From contig JBEGTT010000227.1 in NCBI GenBank assembly GCA_041179245.1, forward strand, positions 1 through 19,516: a stretch of 19,516 bases of DNA, given 5' to 3'. Positions 16,435-19,516 of this stretch are shown here, piece after piece. A program made the position numbers and the translations under genes. The notes under the pieces were generated by a model. That model saw nothing but the letters and a program-made list of their open reading frames with translations. It made no database searches and was not told the DNA's origin. The stretch is from JBEGTT01 sp041179245 (GTDB lineage Bacteria; Pseudomonadota; Gammaproteobacteria; Burkholderiales; Rhodocyclaceae). Each line of letters starts with the position of its first letter. The first letter of the stretch is position 1.

Positions 16435-16496
16435 TTATTGTTTTCAGCTCAGGGTTCTAGGTGGCAGCGTTCGCATAGTTGCGTCAGCATAAACCG

Positions 16497-16982
16497 CTAC
16501 TGACCGAGCGGCAAATAGAGCGTCATTGAATGATCTTGGCAGGGAATAAATCCATAGTGCAGATAAAACCGCTTGGCCTCTTCCCCCTTTGCATCAACGA
16601 TCAGGGCATAGCCAGCAACCTGTCTACGGGCTTCTCGACATCGGTCGACGGCACAGCCAATCAGTAGACGTCCAATACCTTGGCCCCGGCGAGACAAATG
16701 AGTGGCTAACCGCCCAAGGCGAAAACAGGGCACTGGATAACGGGGAAGTTTTTGTTGCGTTTGCGGATCAAGCTGGCTGGTATCAACCTGTGCAGCACTC
16801 AAGGTGTAGTAACCGAGAATATCGCTCGCATGTTCGGTATCAACCAATACCCGAACAACGCTAATGCCCTTTTTACTTTGCTGTATCGCCAAGCGCTGAA
16901 GATATTCATCAAGTGCGGCAACTCCACAGGAGAAGGATTGCCGATCATGCTTAAGCGGGTCAAGAACCTGCTCTTCAAGCAC
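16497..16982 (-). CDS. GNAT acetyltransferase toxin (TacT/AtaT type)
   Basis: This 161-residue GNAT protein matches the toxin class that acetylates the amino group of charged tRNAs to stop translation. It shows FSCGVAALDEYL at 17-28, typical of this class, the acetyl-CoA pyrophosphate loop RRGQGIGRLL at 98-107, and Y140 in FYLHYGF, the usual catalytic tyrosine position. It starts with GTG at 16982 and overlaps the antitoxin gene by 8 bases, as expected for a coupled type II pair. The substrate tRNA cannot be told from the sequence. All key motifs are intact, so it is probably active. Confidence 0.9.
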   Translation of the reverse strand: MLEEQVLDPLKHDRQSFSCGVAALDEYLQRLAIQQSKKGISVVRVLVDTEHASDILGYYTLSAAQVDTSQLDPQTQQKLPRYPVPCFRLGRLATHLSRRGQGIGRLLIGCAVDRCREARRQVAGYALIVDAKGEEAKRFYLHYGFIPCQDHSMTLYLPLGQ

Positions 16983-17244
16983 GCTTTATCTCGCGAGCAA
17001 GACACATTGCATTTTGCAAAGCGTCATTGGGCGTGAAAGCCCCATTCAGTGCCGCTGTGAAGGATTTGAAATCTTCTGCAGACATCGTGATGCGCGATTC
17101 ATTATCAAGAATTTCTCGCGCTTTTTCTTTCGCAGCAGAGCGAACAAACGCGGCCATCGTGGTGCCAACCAAGGCAGCGGCACGAGATACGACATCCTTG
17201 TCCTCTAAATCCATCTTCAAATCGAAGCGAGCAACAGCAGCCAT
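16975..17244 (-). CDS. DUF1778 (ribbon-helix-helix) antitoxin of the GNAT toxin
   Basis: This 89-residue protein begins MAAVARFDLKMDLEDKD, followed by VVSRAAALVGTTMAAFVRSAA, a ribbon-helix-helix DNA-binding fold of the DUF1778 (TacA) family. The C-terminal half (EDFKSFTAALNGAF) is the part that wraps the toxin in this family. I chose ATG 17244 because GGAGAAGG stands just before it; an in-frame start 39 bases upstream would read through the operator-like repeat. It precedes and overlaps its toxin gene. Such antitoxins repress their own promoter, and a suitable inverted repeat lies at 17259-17277. Confidence 0.9.
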   Translation of the reverse strand: MAAVARFDLKMDLEDKDVVSRAAALVGTTMAAFVRSAAKEKAREILDNESRITMSAEDFKSFTAALNGAFTPNDALQNAMCLAREIKRA

Positions 17245-17258
17245 GTCCTTCTCCAAAA

Positions 17259-17277
17259 GTACGGCAAAAAACCGTAC
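17259..17277. promoter_or_regulatory. Inverted repeat GTACGG-N7-CCGTAC, candidate antitoxin operator
   Basis: Perfect 6-base arms with a 7-base A-rich spacer lie 15 bases upstream of the antitoxin ATG. Position and symmetry fit autoregulation by the ribbon-helix-helix antitoxin. The A/T-rich centre could overlap a promoter element. Binding is inferred. Confidence 0.5.
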
Positions 17278-17302
17278 AAGCAATCTACCTCAAAGGAAAA
17301 TT

Positions 17303-17379
17303 GCAAGCAACCTTGTCAACGCTGGGTCGCGCTCATCAAACAGGTTCGCTGTGCTAGCATGACCTGCATCCAAACCCAT
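17303..17379 (-). pseudogene. Fragment of a second, degenerate copy of pps
   Basis: The 77 bases align without gaps to 19232-19308 inside pps, at about 70 percent identity by eye; the core 17320-17349 matches 19249-19278 at 29 of 30 bases. Read on the minus strand in the pps frame it gives MGLDAGHASTANLFDERDP followed by ALTRLLA, against GLDRDSGLVANLFDERDP in pps, and then meets a stop codon at 17291-17293. It is therefore a decayed piece of a pps-like gene lying between the GNAT pair and the DUF4160/DUF2442 pair, and it suggests duplication or recombination here. Confidence 0.75.
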
Positions 17380-17396
17380 TACACGCTTACAAAATC

Positions 17397-17656
17397 ATGC
17401 CAACCATTTGCCACTTCTTCGGCATCGTCATCCAGATGTTTTGGCGAGAACATGCGCCCCCCACTTCCACGCCATGTACGGAGAGTACGAAGCACAAATT
17501 GACATCCGAACGCTAGAAGTCATCGTTGGCCGCTTACCAAAACGAGCATTGAGCCTCACGATCGAGTGGGCGATTGAACACCGTACAGAACTTATGGAGG
17601 ACTGGGACCTATGCCAAGCCAAACAACAGCCCAAGAAAATACAGCCGCTAGAATAA
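17397..17656 (+). pseudogene. DUF4160 protein gene with a 1-base frameshift in a C run
   Basis: From ATG 17397 the frame reads MPTICHFFGIVIQMFWREHAPP, the usual DUF4160 start. After a run of six C (17457-17462) it goes out of frame and stops at 17514-17516 after 39 codons. The other frame picks up exactly there with HFHAMYGEYEAQIDIRTL and continues in family style to the stop ending at 17656. One added C would restore a normal protein of 86 residues. The gene is thus broken, phase-variable, rescued by slippage, or affected by a sequencing error in the homopolymer. No Shine-Dalgarno is visible before the ATG. It overlaps the DUF2442 gene, the usual partner. Confidence 0.85.
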
Positions 17657-17931
17657 TTCCGACTGCCCCTTGGCGTATTCAGGCCATTACGGTTCTCGCT
17701 GATCTCAAGCTGGTGGTCACGTTTTGCGACGGAAGCAGCGGGATTGTAGATTGTTCAAATATCCAAACCAGCACCAACCCCGGCATATACGCACCACTTG
17801 CTTCACCTGAGTTTTTTGCTCAGGTCAAACTAGCACTTGGGGCCTTAACATGGCCAAATGGAGCAGACCTTGACCCGAGCTGGCTTCACGCCGAGCTAGC
17901 CGATAAGAAACTGTGGGCGGTTCCTTTCTGA
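17611..17931 (+). CDS. DUF2442 protein, partner of DUF4160
   Basis: This 106-residue protein has the DUF2442 core: an N-terminal strand pair (ITVLADLKLVVTFCDGSSGIVD) and the ending ALTWPNGADLDPSWLHAEL. DUF4160 and DUF2442 genes are often neighbours and have been proposed as a toxin-antitoxin-like pair; the biochemical role is not established. GGAGG at 17596-17600 precedes the ATG. The first 20 residues or so are polar and unlike the core. It overlaps the frameshifted DUF4160 gene by 46 bases, so translation of this protein may depend on ribosomes from the upstream frame. Confidence 0.85.
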   Translation: MPSQTTAQENTAARIIPTAPWRIQAITVLADLKLVVTFCDGSSGIVDCSNIQTSTNPGIYAPLASPEFFAQVKLALGALTWPNGADLDPSWLHAELADKKLWAVPF

Positions 17932-17992
17932 TTCACAAATAAACCTTTGACAGTATTGATGAAACCCAATTTGGTAATTATCATTCCCACTT
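17932..17992 (+). promoter_or_regulatory. Probable promoter region of the nucleotidyltransferase/HEPN pair
   Basis: TTGACA at 17947-17952 is a perfect -35 box. The -10 box is unclear: TTGGTA or the AT-rich stretch around 17971-17982 are candidates at imperfect spacing. No Shine-Dalgarno stands before the ATG at 17993, so the transcript may have a very short leader. Only the -35 match is seen directly. Confidence 0.35.
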
Positions 17993-18607
17993 ATGGAATC
18001 ATCAACTCAATCGATCGCTGACACACTATTTACCAAAGGGCAGCAACGGGTTCTCAGCCTGCTACTGTGTCACCCTGAACGTAGTTTTTTTGCGAACGAA
18101 GTTATTCGCCACGCTGGCGGAGGGGCCGGTGCCATTCACCGCGAGCTTGAGGCGCTGACAGGCGCAGGAATTCTTAGCGAATACCGCATCGGGAATCAAC
18201 GTCATTTCCAAGCAAACCCAGCCTGCCCCATTTTTGAGGAACTACGCGGCATCATCCGAAAAACCTTCGGTATCGCTGACGTACTGAGAAATGCCTTACA
18301 ACCGCTTAACCAGCGGATCACACTGGCTTTTGTATATGGCTCCATCGCTCGCGGCGAGGAGAAAATTGGTAGCGATATTGATCTACTTGTCATTAGCGAG
18401 ACGCTGACATATCCTGACATTTTTCCGTCGCTGGCGACGATAGAACAACAACTTGCCAGAACGGTAAATCCAACAATCTACAAACCCGGCGAATTGGATC
18501 GAAAACGAGACGAGGGCAACGCCTTCATCAACCGAATCCTCGTGCAACCGAAGATTTTTATTATTGGTAACGAAAGTGACCTACCAAAACCTGCTCAATC
18601 TTGTTAA
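17993..18607 (+). CDS. HTH plus MNT-type nucleotidyltransferase (antitoxin-like)
   Basis: This 204-residue protein has a winged-helix region at about 14-75 (QRVLSLLLCHPERSFFANEV, then GAGAIHRELEALTGAGI), followed by a minimal nucleotidyltransferase domain. Its active-site motif GSIARGEE begins at G116/S117 and SDIDLLV holds D128 and D130, so the metal-binding residues are present. In characterised MNT/HEPN pairs the nucleotidyltransferase is the antitoxin and AMPylates the HEPN toxin. The HTH suggests that it also represses its own promoter. It overlaps the following HEPN-like gene by about 32 bases. The target is inferred from the neighbour only. Confidence 0.88.
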   Translation: MESSTQSIADTLFTKGQQRVLSLLLCHPERSFFANEVIRHAGGGAGAIHRELEALTGAGILSEYRIGNQRHFQANPACPIFEELRGIIRKTFGIADVLRNALQPLNQRITLAFVYGSIARGEEKIGSDIDLLVISETLTYPDIFPSLATIEQQLARTVNPTIYKPGELDRKRDEGNAFINRILVQPKIFIIGNESDLPKPAQSC

Positions 18608-18986
18608 AACCGGCAATCTGAAAGCAGAACCACCAGACCGTAAGGAATTCGATGGACTTGTACGTTCTGGGTTGGTCCGGTTGGCGGATGCACGACTCCC
18701 TGCACTCTCGCTTGAAAGCCGTTTTGATCTTGCCTACAACGCCTCGCATGCACTCGCACTTGCTGCTTTACGGCTGAGCGGCTTTCGCTCGGAAAACCGT
18801 TATCTCGTTTTCCAGAGTCTTGCCCATACGCTGGAATTGCCCGCCGCTGAATGGCGCGTTTTGGCACTCTGCCATGACCGCCGGAACCTTGCCGAATACG
18901 AGGGCTTTCTGGAAATTGACGAGCAATTGCTCACTGATCTTCTGGAGGTAACCATCCATTTAGCGGATAGATTGCGGGAAATATAA
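18576..18986 (+). CDS. HEPN-like protein, putative toxin partner of the nucleotidyltransferase
   Basis: From GTG 18576 this is a 136-residue, all-helical protein (MTYQNLLNLVKTGNLKAEPPD and on). The helices at about 45-70 (LESRFDLAYNASHALALAALRL) and 74-135 resemble the HEPN fold, and the place directly after an MNT gene fits. The R-x4-6-H RNase motif of classical HEPN toxins is not found; the equivalent place reads HDRRNLAEYEG at 100-110. It might use a variant active site, be a non-nuclease partner, or bind rather than cut. A TTG at 18564 is an alternative start. The stop is followed closely by a hairpin terminator. Confidence 0.8.
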   Translation: MTYQNLLNLVKTGNLKAEPPDRKEFDGLVRSGLVRLADARLPALSLESRFDLAYNASHALALAALRLSGFRSENRYLVFQSLAHTLELPAAEWRVLALCHDRRNLAEYEGFLEIDEQLLTDLLEVTIHLADRLREI

Positions 18987-18994
18987 TGTGCCAA

Positions 18995-19023
18995 AAGGCC
19001 GGATTTCTCCGGCCTTCGTTTTT
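18995..19023 (+). terminator. Intrinsic terminator after the HEPN gene
   Basis: AAGGCCGG (18995-19002), a 6-base loop, and CCGGCCTT (19009-19016) form a perfect 8-bp stem followed by CG and five T. It starts 9 bases after the HEPN stop. On the other strand the stem is followed by only TTTT, so it may also help to end pps transcription. Confidence 0.88.
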
Positions 19024-19053
19024 CCTACCCAATCAACTCAAGACTTAAAACCA

Positions 19054-19516
19054 TTAAGCTTTCTTGTGTCTTGCAAGCTGCTGCCACGTATCGACCACAG
19101 TATCGGGATTCAAGGAAATTGAAGAAATCCCTTGATCCATCAACCATTCCGCCAAATCAGGATGGTCGGATGGGCCTTGGCCGCAGATGCCGATGTATTT
19201 CCCGGCCTTGTTGGCGGCGGAAATCGCCATCGCCAGCAACATCTTGACCGCTGGGTCACGCTCATCAAACAGGTTCGCCACCAAGCCAGAATCACGATCC
19301 AAGCCCAGTGTGAGCTGAGTCAGGTCGTTGGAACCAATCGAGAAGCCATCAAAGATTTTCAGGAAGTCATCGGCCAACAAAGCGTTGGATGGAATCTCGC
19401 ACATCATGATTAGCTTCAGCTCGTTTTCGCCCTGCTTCAGGCCATGTTCAGCCAGCAGGTCCACAACCGCTTGGCCCTCTGCCACGGTACGCACAAACGG
19501 CACCATCAACTGCACG
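19054..19516 (-). CDS. ppsA: Phosphoenolpyruvate synthase, C-terminal part, runs off right edge
   Basis: The visible 154 codons are the C-terminal end of PEP synthase (full length about 790 residues), which makes PEP from pyruvate and ATP in gluconeogenesis. Conserved features of the PEP/pyruvate-binding barrel are CEIPSNA, GFSIGSNDLTQLTLGLDRD, LFDERDPAV and the catalytic cysteine in GICGQGPSDHP. The protein ends in RHKKA before a TAA at 19054-19056. A decayed duplicate of part of this region lies at 17303-17379. The gene is intact as far as can be seen. Confidence 0.96.
   Translation of the reverse strand, partial: VQLMVPFVRTVAEGQAVVDLLAEHGLKQGENELKLIMMCEIPSNALLADDFLKIFDGFSIGSNDLTQLTLGLDRDSGLVANLFDERDPAVKMLLAMAISAANKAGKYIGICGQGPSDHPDLAEWLMDQGISSISLNPDTVVDTWQQLARHKKA

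Noticed and set aside
1..19516. tRNA, rRNA, CRISPR array, IS element or phage attachment site
   Set aside because: No cloverleaf, rRNA-like stretch, regular spaced repeats, transposase, integrase or terminal repeats were seen on either strand.

Overview
The window is a stretch of bacterial chromosome, most likely from a beta- or gammaproteobacterium. The protein families (NAD-reducing HoxFUYH hydrogenase, NIT/PAS/HAMP chemotaxis receptor, CHASE hybrid kinase, PEP synthase) and the moderate base composition fit that group, but the sequence alone does not fix the genus.

Layout. (1) Positions 1-1766, minus strand: the N-terminal 588 codons of a membrane chemoreceptor (NIT sensor, HAMP, PAS); its signalling domain lies outside the window. 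(2) Positions 1767-2006: a divergent promoter region containing a perfect 7-bp-arm palindrome. (3) Positions 2007-13671, plus strand: a tightly packed run of 13 genes, most of them abutting or overlapping. In order: a response regulator with no DNA-binding domain, a NiCoT nickel permease, hypA, hypB, hypF, hypC, hypD, hypE, then hoxF, hoxU, hoxY, hoxH and the endopeptidase gene hoxW. This is a nearly complete group 3d (bidirectional, NAD-linked) [NiFe]-hydrogenase with its nickel supply and maturation factors; no hoxE or hoxI is present. (4) Positions 13641-16434, minus strand: a CHASE-type hybrid histidine kinase followed by a small two-pass membrane protein of unknown function, whose end overlaps the end of hoxW. 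(5) Positions 16497-18986: an accessory patch with three apparent toxin-antitoxin type modules: DUF1778/GNAT (minus), DUF4160/DUF2442 (plus, DUF4160 frameshifted) and HTH-nucleotidyltransferase/HEPN-like (plus). A short degenerate copy of part of pps lies between the first two. (6) Position 19054 to the right edge, minus strand: the C-terminus of phosphoenolpyruvate synthase, separated from the last module by a strong hairpin terminator.

How the genes work together. The permease brings in nickel. HypA/HypB deliver it. HypF, HypC, HypD and HypE build and insert the Fe(CN)2CO group into HoxH. HoxW then clips the HoxH tail. HoxH/HoxY exchange electrons with H2, and HoxU/HoxF pass them to NAD+. 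The signalling genes around the operon (receptor, receiver protein as first gene, hybrid kinase downstream) suggest a link between redox or H2 metabolism and behaviour; that link is inference.

Most notable points: HypA lacks its entire zinc-binding loop through a clean in-frame deletion; HypF consists only of the Kae1-like carbamoyltransferase half; a receiver-domain protein of unusual architecture heads the hydrogenase operon; and a pps fragment marks the toxin-antitoxin patch as a rearranged region.
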